The translations under genes were made by a program, and so were the position numbers. Of a DNA stretch of 64,000 bases, positions 9,925 to 21,061 are shown in pieces (the first letter of the stretch is position 1; each line of letters starts with the position of its first letter). The stretch is from Doryteuthis pealeii (Eukaryota > Mollusca > Cephalopoda > Myopsida > Loliginidae): NCBI GenBank assembly GCA_023376005.1, contig CM042157.1:60053773-60117772 (forward strand), given 5' to 3'. Under the pieces are notes generated by a model, which worked only from the letters and a program-made list of their open reading frames with translations, was not told the origin of the DNA and ran no database searches.

Positions 9925-10040
9925 TACCACACAGATCCAAGCTGTGCTACTCATGCACCGAGTTGATGAGGGATGGTATTAAACCTAGAACCCTGTGGTT
10001 TCTAAGTGGATGCTCTACCAACTGAGCTAAACCAGCCACT
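9925..10040 (-). mobile_element. S1 SINE head, minus strand
   Basis: CTACCAACTGAGCTAAACCA is the reverse complement of the S1 box A region, and GGTATTAAACCTAGAACC covers box B. The 3' part of the SINE is missing. Confidence 0.65.
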
Positions 10041-10064
10041 TGTTTGATAGTAATTATAACTATT

Positions 10065-10260
10065 TATATTTTGGTTTGTTTTATTTTTCTTAATAGCATA
10101 TCAATTCCTTATGGTTTATTTAATGATGAAAATTGATTCATTTGTAGAATGATGTTTGATAGTAATCATGACTTTTGGTTATGGTTTATTTAATGACATA
10201 TCAACCCCTTATGGGTTATTTAAAGCTGAAATTTGATTTATTTGTAAATCTTCAATTGTT
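10065..10260 (+). repeat. S4-like repeats, two copies
   Basis: Two similar blocks, TATCAATTCCTTATGGTTTA and TATCAACCCCTTATGGGTTA, with GTTTGATAGTAAT nearby in both, indicating a local duplication. Confidence 0.5.
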
Positions 10261-10369
10261 TGGCTTGTTTATTTCTTTAACGGATGTTTTCAGTTGACTA
10301 TTTTATTTTTACATTAACCCTTTTTTATAACCAATTTGGATTCTTTATCTCTCAAAGGGAAAATTCTTC

Positions 10370-10782
10370 CAAGCTGTAGCCATGTCATTATTATTGTATA
10401 GCTGCACAACTTGAACTCTAACAAAGCGCTCAGAGAAAAAAACTTGGATACACAACAATGCGTACAGCTGCTTAGATCAAGTGGGTACAGCCCACAAGAA
10501 AGCAGTTGTACAGCCACTAGCCCCCTATCACACAAAAACCATCAGAGTAAGATGAACAAAACTGCTGCAGAAACAAGGGACATTCTCCTGTGAACACGTA
10601 ACACATGGACACACCAGTGTGGGCCGACCAGCAAAAACCTACATCAATCAGCTCAGTGCAGATTCTGGATGCTCTGCAGAGGACCTACCAGGGGTGATGA
10701 TTGATAGGGATGGTTGGAGAGAGAGAGAGAGAGTCATGGATATTCATGCTGCCAGTACAACTTGATGATGATGATGATCTCT
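10370..10782 (+). pseudogene. Non-LTR retrotransposon RT tail, decayed
   Basis: The plus strand carries LYSCTT then a stop then TLTK (family form YGCTTWTLTK), and further on TSVGRPAKTYINQLSADSG and EDLPG...IDRDGW. A (GA)n expansion lies at 10,717-10,732, and the copy ends in (ATG)n at about 10,764-10,780, the trinucleotide tail typical of RTE-like elements. Stops and frameshifts make it dead. It is related to the copy at 21,074-21,700. Confidence 0.75.
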
Positions 10783-10784
10783 TC

Positions 10785-11550
10785 TTTTCTCCTTCTCCTC
10801 CACTAGGTTGATTATTTTTATGTCATTGTTCATCTTTTAAAAAATGTATACATTACATGACCTAACTGAAATGCAGGCATTTCATTTTCCCTTGAAACAG
10901 TGAAAGAGAAAGCAATAATGACAGGTACAAAGGTTTCATTTACGATACAAACTTGTCAAATGGTTTGAAATTCTAAACAAAATACAAATTCTCATTTTAA
11001 AATAATGAAAATACACACATCACATTTTGATGTAAATCATGCGTACATTAATGACGAATGCAACTGACTGATCAGAAATCAATACCAATAAGAGAGAGAG
11101 AGAGAGAGAGAGAGAAAAAAAAAGACATAAGATATTTTCCCTATCTTCTAAAATTTAGTTCAGTTATTTATTTGCCGTATATGTAAACAAATAAGATACA
11201 AATAATCCTCCAATGTTTAAAATTGCTGTGTAAGTCCCTTTTTAGCTGAATTATTTTAAGGATATGATTATTTGTAAGGTTTGAACTCATAACCAAATCA
11301 TGTTCCACTCTTGGTTATTTAAACAAATAATTCTAAGGTTCACATCACACCGAAATCTAAGGAGCCTCAAATCCTATTTTCAAAATGAGCTATTCTTGGT
11401 TAATACTTGTGAACAAATCTCAATAGTTAAATAAATTAAATCAAATTCAATTATTTTTTTTTTTTTAATTATTGCCCAAGAGTAAAAAAAAAAAAAATTA
11501 AATGATTTGAAAATAAAACTAAGAAAATAATTCTAAAACGAAATATTTCA
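10785..11550. other. Unassigned AT-rich sequence
   Basis: No credible coding frame. Contains (GA)n at 11,092-11,115 and poly-T/poly-A near 11,453-11,500. Confidence 0.5.
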
Positions 11551-11554
11551 ATAT

Positions 11555-12050
11555 ATACCCCTCTCTATAACCTGCATGCCTGTGTGTCTATCTCTCTATA
11601 CCCACCATGCTTGTGTGTCTGTCTCTATTCACCCCAAGGAGTGCATGTGCGTTTCTATACCTTGCATGCCTCTGTGTCTGTCTGTCCCCTACAAACCTGT
11701 GAATCTGAATCTCTATAAACCCCAAGCTTGTGTGTCTGTCTCTATTCACCCCCATGTCTGTGCGTGTTTATTTCTATATGCTGCAAGCTTGCCACCTCAC
11801 GTGTTAGCAAGCTCGACTAGCAAATGATTACTAGTGAATTTAAGTCTCACAAGGTGCTCCATACATCAGGCCTTGTGCTAGAACTAAGTAAAGCTCAGAA
11901 AAATAATTATACTGTGTGTGTCTCTAAACACCCCCACACTGTTTCTCGCTATATATACCCCCACGCTTGCGTGTCTCTTTCTCTATACACCCCCACGCTT
12001 GCGTATCTGTTTTTCTATACACCCCTACATTTGCGTGTTGGTATTATAAC
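11555..12050. repeat. Degenerate minisatellite, about 35-bp unit
   Basis: Tandem variants of CTTGCGTGTCTGTTTCTCTA plus ACACCCCCACG run from about 11,570 to 12,045. Translation gives the CVSVSIHP-like frames, which are therefore not a gene. An S2 SINE interrupts the array at about 11,790-11,905. Confidence 0.75.
11790..11905 (+). mobile_element. S2 SINE inside minisatellite
   Basis: CACGTGTTAGCAAGCTCGAC matches the S2 head and AGGTGCTCCATACATC its body. Repeat units on both sides show that it inserted into an existing array. Confidence 0.6.
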
Positions 12051-12055
12051 TCTAC

Positions 12056-12057
<2 letters not shown>

Positions 12058-12107
<50 letters not shown>

Positions 12108-12131
12108 GTGTATGTGTGTGTGTGTGTGTGT
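12058..12131. repeat. (TA)n(TG)n compound microsatellite
   Basis: TA tract followed by TATG and TG repeats. Confidence 0.95.
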
Positions 12132-12139
12132 TTGACCAA

Positions 12140-13072
12140 TGTATATCATCACACTATGTTGTTATTTGAAGTATTTAACTAGATGTTAAAACCTCATTCC
12201 CATCAAACTTCGAACAACAACATTAATTGAAAAAAAATCACAGACATTTCTTACACTTTTTTTTAAAGGTTCTTCATTTTAACAACAACTACACATTTTG
12301 AAATTGTTTTAAAAATCTGAATATAACTAAAACTGAGAAAATAATTGTCTTTACTTTTTTCAAAGAAAATCTCTTAAAAAAATTGTTTTATATACATTAA
12401 GTTAAAAAAAAAAAGAATCTTAAAATCATAAAATTGAATCCCATAATTTTCCTATAATGGGGTCTTTTTTTTAAACAAGGAAAAACCAATCTACATTATA
12501 TATATATATAAGTAAGGGTAGCATGGGTATGGAGTACACAGTGCTTGGTTACTGAGAGTTTCTCGCCTATGTGATTGTTCAAACCAAGAGACTACCCTAA
12601 CTTAGATCTATATGCTCTATCTATGATATTGAGCTCTGTTTACTTATATATATAGCAAACATATTATCAATATTAATATATATACGTATATATACACATA
12701 CAGAGATAGATATATAATTCCAACTTATATATACCAAATATACAACTGTGTGCAAATTAGTATTAGATAGGAATACTTGATATCTTTTAACTGTGCAGAA
12801 AACTTAAGATACAACTACACAAAAAAATGTAAATTTAAATAAACAATGAACACAATTCCTTAAACTATAGACATAAAATACTTTCTTTATCTAATGACCT
12901 TTGTGGGTTATTTAATGCCAAAGCTTTCCTTGCAAAAAAACCAAAAAAAAACAACAGTATTAGTATATATATATATAATATATATATATATATACTATGC
13001 TAATCCTATTAGTAAACCCTTGTGGTAAGGAAAAACAGCAAACTGTTAATTTGTAGACTTGACTCATTAGGA

Positions 13073-13115
<43 letters not shown>

Positions 13116-13550
13116 CACACACACACACACACTTCCGACTTGTATATACCAGATATCAGGTACTTACAGCTCCAAAGCAGAACATTTGTCAAAAAAGAAA
13201 TGAGAAAAGTAATTCAACTGAAAAGAATGCAAACAAGGTTACATGTCTAGCAGGTAGGAGGATTTGAACCCTCTAACATTGAATCTCCTCCTTATCTGTA
13301 ACAACAAATACATATCGAATGAGAACATGTTTAAGTGATATCCTATGAACCGAACCGGCAAATTCACATATACACTTATCCCCCATCCTTTTAATTCTTA
13401 ATTCAAAGATTCTTTTTTTTTAAATTAAAAAAAAAAAAAACCAACAAAGATAGAGCAAAGAAACAACATATACCCCACCCCCAACTACAAATTCTGAAGA
13501 AAATGATCAACAAGAAAATAAAAGACAATTGGAAAATAAATAAATAAATA
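12140..13550. other. AT-rich sequence with microsatellites
   Basis: No supported gene. Holds short (TA)n near 12,500, 12,965-12,995 and 13,080-13,110 followed by (CA)n, an inverted pair AGTAAGGGTAG/CTACCCTAACT (about 12,512 and 12,592), poly-T/poly-A near 13,410-13,440, and (TAAA)n plus (GGAA)n near 13,536-13,575. Confidence 0.6.
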
Positions 13551-13924
13551 AATAATGGAAGGAAGGAAGGAAGGATGAGGATGTTACTTACGTATACATG
13601 TGGCACTAAGTGACCACTAGTGCCAGACTCCATCCGTAATGGATAAAACTAGCTGTAGTGACCAGCACAGAGGGGGGAGGGATGACTATTCTACCAAGCA
13701 CCAAGCAAGCCAGAGGTAGGTCAGGTAGGTGAATTACGAAGCATAGATTGTCAGAAAACCTTTCACCATGTAGGGGTTCTCCTCTTGTCTCTATTTTCTA
13801 CATGGGAACTACATTGCGCACACCACTGTTACAAATACTTACATGGTTGCTCAATAAAAGAGGTTGTGTTAGTAATAGTAGTAAGGGTAGATACAAAAGT
13901 TATAACATCTAATTTGTTTTTTAA

Positions 13925-14053
13925 ATGCTTATATATATATATATACAAATATATAAATATATATATATATTAATATAAAGAGAAATTGCAGAAACAGAGA
14001 GCTCTTGTTTCTGCAGAGATTGCATACGACATATACACAGTGGAAAACGTAAC

Positions 14054-14084
<31 letters not shown>

Positions 14085-14130
14085 AAAGAATGAAGCAGCA
14101 ATAGCAGCAGCAGCAGCAGCTGTATTGGTG
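13925..14130. repeat. (TA)n, (GA)n and (AGC)n tracts
   Basis: Successive simple repeats produce a minus-strand SLSLSL frame that is not a gene. Confidence 0.85.
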
Positions 14131-14549
14131 ATGATAGTGAGGAAGAGGATAGTAGAATCAAGCTCCTGTAAAGAGGAAATACCAATGAAGTGTTTCGGTA
14201 AATACTAAATCCTCTTGTGACAGCTAATGTGGTCAAATTGCACATCGGTAGCAAAATGCAATTATTATTGAGGTCTTTATTTTTTTTATTTTACCTTGGA
14301 GAAGGATTTTTTTTTTTTTATTCAGGTGGTGATCGTAATCAAACTAATAATGACTTGTACAGCAATAAAAAAGATAATTACCCACCGCACCGATCAAAAT
14401 TATCTGAACGACAACTTACTTAGAATATTCTTTGGGTATTAAAGAATAGGGGAGGGGGTTAAACAAGGAGTAAAAGTGAGTCTATCCAAAATATGTATTA
14501 ATATTGTTAATAAACTAGTGGTCAATTAAATTCAATTAAATGTCTGGCA

Positions 14550-15090
14550 GAAGGCCAGAAATATAGTGCACCCAGTGAGAATCAAACTCGCTAATAACAA
14601 TGATCTTGTTACCTCAGTAACATTGATACTCTGGTAAAATGCATTGCGCCAACTACATATTTGACATTTGAGAAAAAAAATATATTGAAAAAAAAAAAAA
14701 AAAAAAAATTTTTTTTTTAAATAAAAAAAAAAAAAAATTATTGAAAAATTAAAAAAATGAGAGAAAGAAATCTTTGCTCATATTATTATGTGATCAAGAT
14801 ATCTGCAATAGAGATGTACACACATTCTTAGAAAAGATAGGCGAGACCGAAAACAGATCCGACATGAATGTTTACACGCAAAAGCACAATACAATAGATA
14901 ATAACAACAACAATAAATTGACAATCAAAAGAGAGTTAAAAAAGTGGCCAATGCTTTTATAGTTATTTACTAAGCTTAGCTGATATCTGGAACAAGGTCA
15001 GAAGTATTGGGTGCCCAGTGAGAATCAAACTCACTACTAATGCTCTACTAATCTAGCTTGTTAACCATTGCACTACAAGGTTCTTTAAAT
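14550..15090 (-). mobile_element. Two S2 SINEs, minus strand, around poly-A
   Basis: CCCAGTGAGAATCAAACTC occurs at about 14,571 and 15,014, the reverse complement of the S2 box B region. The second continues to CTTGTTAACCATTGCACTAC, the reverse of the S2 box A region. An A-rich block lies between them (14,675-14,760). Confidence 0.7.
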
Positions 15091-15143
15091 GCTTTTATAG
15101 CAGAGCAGGTTTATAAATTAAATTCATGCACTTTGTAACAGGG

Positions 15144-15167
15144 TATATATATATATATATATATATA

Positions 15168-15212
<45 letters not shown>

Positions 15213-15275
15213 AACATTTTATACATATATACATACACAAACATTATATATATACACACACACACACAAACAAAC
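15144..15275. repeat. (TA)n(CA)n compound microsatellite
   Basis: TA blocks interrupted once, followed by CA-rich repeats. Confidence 0.9.
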
Positions 15276-15544
15276 ACACCTACAATTAAATTTTTTCAGT
15301 TCATCTTAACTACATTTACGTATAGAACAAATTACTTTTATTTTTACAAAGCAATCAAAGATAGGTGTTTCAACAGTTTATGCATGTATTTTGCTAACAC
15401 ACAATCGTATTTAAATGTGTAAACACACTCTTTCTCTCTCTCTCTCTCAAATCCATGATGTAATTTGAACTTAGCAAATTATTAATATATTTTACAAATA
15501 TTTCTAAAAACAGAAACACACATATATCTTTATTTTCCAGAAAA

Positions 15545-15882
15545 AAAAAATTTTTGTCCTAAGATGATGTAAGCTTGAGGTGTCAGTCTTCAACCCACCT
15601 TTCTCCAACTCCCGCTAGCATAACGCGCTCATCAGTTATCAGAATACGATGAAGAGGCAGCACCAGCCACTTTCAATACCTCAAACTCATCCATACGAGT
15701 AGAAGCATAGACAGCCGTGACAACACGAAAGACGAGGTAGCAATGTTGTGGCTTTTCGAAGCAGTCAGAACTTGATAGATACTGGACACCAAATCTGTAC
15801 TGTCATTTTCTTAGCCTATTTTTCCAAAAATCAATGAATTCCTCAGCATCGGAACCACTCCCCAATGGACCACACACAAAAA
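15545..15882. other. Higher-GC unassigned island
   Basis: About 340 bp with noticeably fewer AT runs than the surroundings (e.g. CAACTCCCGCTAGCATAACG). No long frame in any direction and no family I recognise; possibly an eroded exon or transposon interior. Confidence 0.3.
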
Positions 15883-16261
15883 TTAACCTATGGCTTGACT
15901 TGACACTCTCCCTGTCTCTCTCTTCCACTCACAGAATCTGATATATCTATTTTCTAATTAAGCTAGACATGCATAAAAATGCACGATGGAAGAGACAAAT
16001 GCTGAAGACAACCACTAAGTGGAGTTGAAACTCTATTATGCTGCCTATAAAATTTTAAGGTTAACCTATGGCTTGACTTGACACTCTCTCTCTTTCTCTC
16101 TCTCTCTCTCTGTCTCTCTCTTCTACTCACAGAATCTGATATATCTATTTTCTAATTAAGCTAGACATGCATAAAAATGCACGATGGAAGAGACAAATGC
16201 TGAAGACAAACCACTAAGTGGAGTTGAAACTCTATTATGCTGCCTATAAAATTTTAAGGTT
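15883..16261. repeat. Tandem duplication, unit about 180-200 bp
   Basis: Copy 1 (15,883-16,061) and copy 2 (16,062-16,261) both run from TTAACCTATGGCTTGACTTG to CTGCCTATAAAATTTTAAGG. They differ mainly by a longer (TC)n tract in copy 2, so the duplication is recent. Confidence 0.9.
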
Positions 16262-16586
16262 CAATGCTAGCAGCATATTTTTGCACTAGACTGATAGCAC
16301 AGGGGTTAGAGCAATGGAAAAGCAAGTTGGAGGTTCAAGTAAATGTGAAGCAGGTAGGTGGGGGGGGGAATCAAAATGTCTCATAAAACTTGTAATATAC
16401 AATATATATTTAAACTATTTATATTTGCAATTTCAAATAAAAGGAAACTTTTAATTTTGTCTGTTATTTATTTTCAGCTATCAGTTTCCTTAAATATATT
16501 AAGCAATTGAATTTTATCAGACATCAGGAATTATCACTCAAAATCATATGAGTTGTCATAGTTGTGTGTGATTGTGCACACACAAC

Positions 16587-16621
<35 letters not shown>

Positions 16622-16627
<6 letters not shown>

Positions 16628-16660
16628 GGTGTTTCAGAAAAATTTATATCATTTCATAAT
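16622..16660. mobile_element. Mariner-like terminal fragment
   Basis: ACAGGGTGTTTCAGAAAAATT resembles the terminal repeat of the mariner element at 22,961. No matching right end was found. Confidence 0.35.
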
Positions 16661-16697
16661 CTAATAACCTAACCAATTCTCATTCAAATGATCTCAA

Positions 16698-16786
16698 ATT
16701 TTAACTGAAAGCACCAATTCCTGCTAGATCGCAGAAGTTAAGCACAATGAAACTCTTCAATGCTGAATTGGGTGCCCACTTAAGCA
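16698..16786 (+). pseudogene. 5S rRNA-like fragment
   Basis: TGAAAGCACCAATTC, then AGAAGTTAAGCA (the 5S box A region) and later TTGGGTGCCC (compare the box C region GATGGGTGACC) occur in the order and approximate spacing of metazoan 5S rRNA. Both ends are missing and many positions differ, so it is a retroposed relic or the head of a 5S-derived (SINE3-type) element, not a working 5S gene. Confidence 0.5.
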
Positions 16787-17281
16787 ACAACATATATATC
16801 TATATGTATGTAAAGGGAATGAGTTACCAGTAAAACTATTGTAACTGTTTTCAACGGTCATAATTACAACATGAACCCCTGCAACTGACTGTAATTAATC
16901 AATATCTTGATTAATTCAGTGGATTTAACCCTGAAGATCCTTATGGTGAAACTCGAGTAGGTTATTTCTGTACACATTATAGTACATATTAATCTATACA
17001 TATGATCACTGTAATCCAGCTATGTTAACTATTTGTTGATGTATATGTTGTCCAGTAATTCAGTATAAATTTCAGTTTTATATTTCCTAAGAAAGTTCTG
17101 CACAACAATATGATAAAATCCCCAAGTAGGATATACAGTATATCATAGAAATATAAATATAAATTTAAAAAAAAACCAAAAAAAACAAACTCGAGTCAGT
17201 TAAAATTTAAGAAAAAATTAATAAAATGTTATGTTTAGATGTAAAAGAAAAAAAAATTCAACAGGTATTTTTTTTGGTTAT

Positions 17282-17360
17282 TTGGATTATTCGGACTATT
17301 GTCCTCATCTTTATTGTTATTGTACAAAAACAATAAAGATGAGGACAATATTCCAAATAA
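17282..17360. repeat. Hairpin, arms about 35 bp
   Basis: The left arm (TTATTCGGACTATTGTCCTC, ATCTTTATTGTT) is complementary to the right arm from 17,327. Related single arms lie at 3,800-3,860 and 18,490-18,530, the latter next to a hammerhead-like motif. Confidence 0.8.
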
Positions 17361-17682
17361 TACAAAGTATCAAGCCTAATCTCAAAAATTCAGAGAAATA
17401 GATAATTTTTGTTTCAGTACATTTTTTTTTTTTTTTTTAAGGGAGGGAGTCAGAAAGCAATTTCTTTTTCAAATCATTTTTCGACGCTTCATATTTTCTG
17501 TTTAATAACATTAAAATAGAACTAGGATTAAAAAAAAATCTTATTAGTCAAACTAACAAACAGATAAACAAAGCCTTGCGCTTTATCAACAGTAGTCAAT
17601 TTTTGTGTCTGTGTGTTCACAATAACTCTTCGACCTTCTATTTGATGAGCATGATACTTTTGAGTAAACACAAAAATTTAGC

Positions 17683-17683
<1 letters not shown>

Positions 17684-17738
<55 letters not shown>
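17684..17738. repeat. (TA)n microsatellite
   Basis: Long TA tract adjacent to the minus-strand hammerhead. Confidence 0.95.
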
Positions 17739-17742
<4 letters not shown>

Positions 17743-17789
17743 TATATTAAGAAATTTGAAAAACGAAGTGTTCCAAAAATAAGAAGAAT

Positions 17790-17845
17790 TTATTTATCGA
17801 CACTTAAATGTTTCGGTTTATTTAAACCTTCATCAGGATAGATTA
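17790..17845 (-). ncRNA. Type I hammerhead ribozyme, canonical core
   Basis: On the minus strand CTGATGA is at 17,836-17,830. Stem II pairs GGTTT with AAACC within 17,828-17,815. GAA is at 17,814-17,812. Stem III is ACATTT/AAGTGT (17,811-17,800, one G-U pair, self-complementary). The cleavage base is C at 17,799, and stem I pairs TATC (17,840-17,837) with GATA (17,798-17,795). It lies between (TA)n tracts at 17,684 and 17,975. No reverse transcriptase is adjacent. Confidence 0.8.
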
Positions 17846-17973
17846 TGGGTGAAGAAATTGATGGATGTTTTGTAGATGACAGGAGTTAGAAAAATCTTTA
17901 TAAAAAGTTTGTAACTGTATTTGTTCAGCATTATATTTTTGAAAGATGAGCCGCAATCCGCACATGTGAAGAT

Positions 17974-18009
17974 TATATATATATATATAATATATATATA
18001 TATATATAC
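17974..18009. repeat. (TA)n microsatellite
   Basis: TA tract upstream (on the minus strand) of the hammerhead. Confidence 0.85.
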
Positions 18010-18135
18010 ATACACACACCAGTTACTATTAAATCCCCGAAGATTTGCGCTGTTGTGAGAAACTTGAGTCGGTAGATTTTAAACCATACGATTTTAAACG
18101 TCTATATTTATTTATATATAATATATATATATACA

Positions 18136-18352
18136 TATAAAAGTAAGTAAAGTTGTTGGGGCAGACTAAAGTCGGTATCAGCCAGACGGCGAGGGATTCT
18201 ATTCCCTTTTCATTAGCACTAGACCAAAGAGATTGTTTTGGCGTCTGATGCGGGGCACCTCTGCTACTCATACTCTGAGTTGGCGAGAGCTGGTATCGAA
18301 CCCGGAACCTTGCAGTTCCTAGTAGGACACTCTACCGACTGAGCTAAACAGA
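18136..18352 (-). mobile_element. S1 SINE, near full length, minus strand
   Basis: The tRNA-like head lies at the high-coordinate end (ACTCTACCGACTGAGCTAAA; box B region TGGTATCGAACCC). The body has TGCTACTCATACTCTGAGTT and the tail AAAGTCGGTATCAGCC. Box B here is close to a real tRNA (GGTTCGATACC on the minus strand). Confidence 0.85.
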
Positions 18353-18489
18353 CACACGCACACACACAAACACATACATACGAGTAATACACTTACAATG
18401 TTCTAATTTAGAATGTAGAATAAAGGAATTTCCAGTTCAATTTGTAACTGACTGATTATCTCTTCAACTCTAGAGTTTTGGTATTATTA

Positions 18490-18835
18490 GTATTATTCGG
18501 ACTATTGTCCTTATCTTCTTTGTTATCTGTACAAACGTTTCGGCCAATCTACCCTCTGGCCCTGTTCAGGTAATTCTTCTCAGACTCGGGAACCTTCTTG
18601 TCTTAATCGGGAGCCATCACGGAACTTTGAACCTAACCCTTTATTCAGTCCACAGGGGTATCCTGTTCTCATACGACTAACCCTAGCTGGGGTACAGGTG
18701 TTAAGCTGTGTTAATTATTATTCTATGTTACTGCTGCCCCTGACCAGGATTGAACCTGCAGTCTGAGATAACTGTCACTTAGAACTGTCTTAACCTAACT
18801 CCTTTATCTATTAGGCTATGTGTCTAGAGTTTTGG
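18490..18835 (-). mobile_element. tRNA-like head plus degenerate hammerhead
   Basis: On the minus strand a tRNA-like region (18,832-18,745) has a box A-like TAGCCTAATAGATAAAGGAG and box B-like AGGTTCAATCCTGG. About 170 nt downstream lies a hammerhead-like fold (18,570-18,529) with CTGAACA in place of CTGANGA, a strong stem II GGCCA/TGGCC, GAA, stem III AC/GT and an A cleavage base. Stem I is not evident. Same gene order as the composite at 325-467. Confidence 0.45.
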
Positions 18836-19013
18836 TTCGAATGGCTGTGAGGTGAAACAGTAGTTTGGTGGTTCAATTCCCAAGTATAGACTGAAAATTA
18901 ACTATGGGTTGGGGTTGGGGTGACTGACCAAGAGTAAAAAAAGAACATAGAAAGAAAATCTCTGTAAAAATCAATATCTTTTTAACATTATTTTGCTTGT
19001 ATGCATTTTGGTT

Positions 19014-19019
<6 letters not shown>

Positions 19020-19048
<29 letters not shown>

Positions 19049-19300
19049 CCCCCACAGTAATCTGTTTTTTGTTATATAAGGGAGACTAAATAAACCAAAT
19101 TCCCCAAGAGAAATTATGGAAATACAATAAAAATCTCATCAATCAAACAAGAAAATCCTCTTAGAAAAAAAAAAAGGGGGGGGGGGTAAGAATTTTTTTT
19201 TTTTTAATTTGAAAAAAATGTGATCAGTTGCAAAAGATTCAAATGTCAAAATAAGAAATTACATTTTTCTTAAAAAAAAAAAAAAAAAAAAAAAAAAGTT
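19020..19300. repeat. Homopolymer-rich tract
   Basis: Poly-T (19,015-19,048), A-rich runs followed by poly-G near 19,165-19,185, poly-T near 19,190-19,205 and poly-A near 19,272-19,297. These are error-prone in assembly. Confidence 0.8.
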
Positions 19301-19360
19301 TACACAAAAAATGGTTATATATTCAAACAAGAGTATATATGAACAACTGCCAAAACAAAC

Positions 19361-19572
19361 AATACAGGCGACTCCGAAGGACAAGGACTTATACAGGCCA
19401 CTCCGAAGGACTAGGGCTTATACAGGCCACTCCAAGGGACTAGGGCTTATACAGGCCACGAAGGGACTAGGGCTTATACAGGCCACTCCGAAGGGACTAG
19501 GGCTTATACAGGCCACTCCGAAGGGACTAGGACTTATACAGGCCACTCCGAAGAAAGGAAATCTATACAGAT
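19361..19572. repeat. Minisatellite, 29-30 bp unit, seven copies
   Basis: Units read ATACAGGCCACTCCGAAGGG then ACTAGGGCTT, with single-base variants and one 3-bp deletion. In one frame a 30-bp unit would encode ten residues (TPKGLGLIQA). Most units keep this frame open across 87 codons, but there is no family match or evidence of expression. Confidence 0.9.
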
Positions 19573-19689
19573 GACTATTAAAAAAAAAATTTTTTTTAAA
19601 AAAAGCAATTTTTTTAAAGGTGAGTTACTCTCACAGGAAAAAATACTTATATATTCAATACACACAAAACATTATGAACTACCAAAAAC

Positions 19690-19780
19690 AAAAGTGAAAT
19701 ACAAACAGCCTTGTCCAGGATTTGAACTCTGGTTGCTGATTCCATTTCCTATGACAATAAGTTATGTTATGCACACTTCC
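19690..19780 (-). mobile_element. S3 SINE head, minus strand
   Basis: CAGGATTTGAACTCTGGTTG and CCATTTCCTATGACAATA are the reverse of S3 box B and head. Confidence 0.6.
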
Positions 19781-20097
19781 TATCACTTAATACATCTTCT
19801 CCAAACTGGAAGCATAAAAAGTAGGTCACTTTTTATAAAATTTCATATAACATCAAAGAAAGTTTTGATAAACAGAATTTTCAAAATGGAGGTAGATTTA
19901 TATTGGACATAATAGTTGAATTCCAATTCTTAAATCTAAGATATTAAAATTAGAAAAGATTTTTAACAGTTACAAGATGGAGAAATAAAATAAGGATACA
20001 TAAAATTTGCCTTAAAAACATAATAAAGTTCTATATGCAAAGAAGTCACAGAGAAAGAATGAAATATAAAACATCTGGAAAGAGAGGAGAAGACTAT

Positions 20098-20135
20098 TCA
20101 GAGAGAGAGAGAGAGAAGAGAAGAGAGAGCTATTC

Positions 20136-20173
<38 letters not shown>

Positions 20174-20336
20174 TATTCAGACAAGAAAGAGAGAGAGAGA
20201 CAGAGAGAAGAAGATCTGGAGAGAGAGAAGAGAGAGAGGGAGAGGGAGAAAGAGACAGAGAGAGAGAACTATGCAGACACCCTTAGAGAGAGAGAGAGAG
20301 ACTATGCAGAGAGAGAGAGAGAGACACAGAAGAATT

Positions 20337-20370
<34 letters not shown>

Positions 20371-20383
20371 CTCAGAGAGATCC

Positions 20384-20432
<49 letters not shown>

Positions 20433-20536
20433 GACACCCCGAGAGAGAGAGAGAGAGAGAGAGAGCAGACAGAGAGAGAGAGACTGAAGAAGCAGAGAGA
20501 GACACTTTCAGACGAGAGACAGAGAGAGACAGACCT

Positions 20537-20579
<43 letters not shown>

Positions 20580-20645
20580 GCAGAGAGAGAGAGAGGAGAT
20601 TGGAGAGACATAGAGGAGAGAAGAGAAGAGAGAGAGAGACTATGC
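20098..20645. repeat. (GA)n array, about 550 bp
   Basis: Purine-only GA repeats interrupted by CTATTCAGA/CTATGCAGA-type spacers. Frames rich in RERERE or SLSLSL on either strand are translations of the repeat, not genes. Confidence 0.95.
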
Positions 20646-21061
20646 TGATACTTGCAAGACTGGAGACTAGGACACCTTTCAAGAGAGAAAGAGATTATAT
20701 ATCAACGTTCAAAGGAGATGGGAATCATTCAAACACCTCAGAGAAAGAATGAGAGAGAAAAAGAAAAATATCTACAGACATTTTCTTTTTTTCTGAGTAC
20801 ATATATTGTTATTTCATGCAAATATTGTTTGAAGGGATTTCTTTTTGATGATAACAATTGGTAAAAAAAAAAATCAATAAAAAATTATTTTAGGAGCCAA
20901 AAGAGGGGAAGGGGTGGTATATGAATGGCAGAAAAAAAAATTAGCTTAGAATGTATTTCATCTAATAATTCATAAGCAGACTAATATGCTTTTGGTTTCT
21001 TTGTTTAATGGTATATGAACCTTTGTGGGTTATTCAATGCCAAAGCTATCCTTGTAGAAGA

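Noticed and set aside
11576..12135. Cysteine- and serine-rich frames (ACVSVSIHP pattern)
   Set aside because: The pattern follows the DNA minisatellite unit; frames shift and stop between units.
15625..15660. ACTGATGAGCGCG on the minus strand
   Set aside because: No stem II closure or GAA element downstream.
20035..20682. Several overlapping frames on both strands rich in RE or LS
   Set aside because: Pure (GA)n composition; no non-repeat protein sequence.
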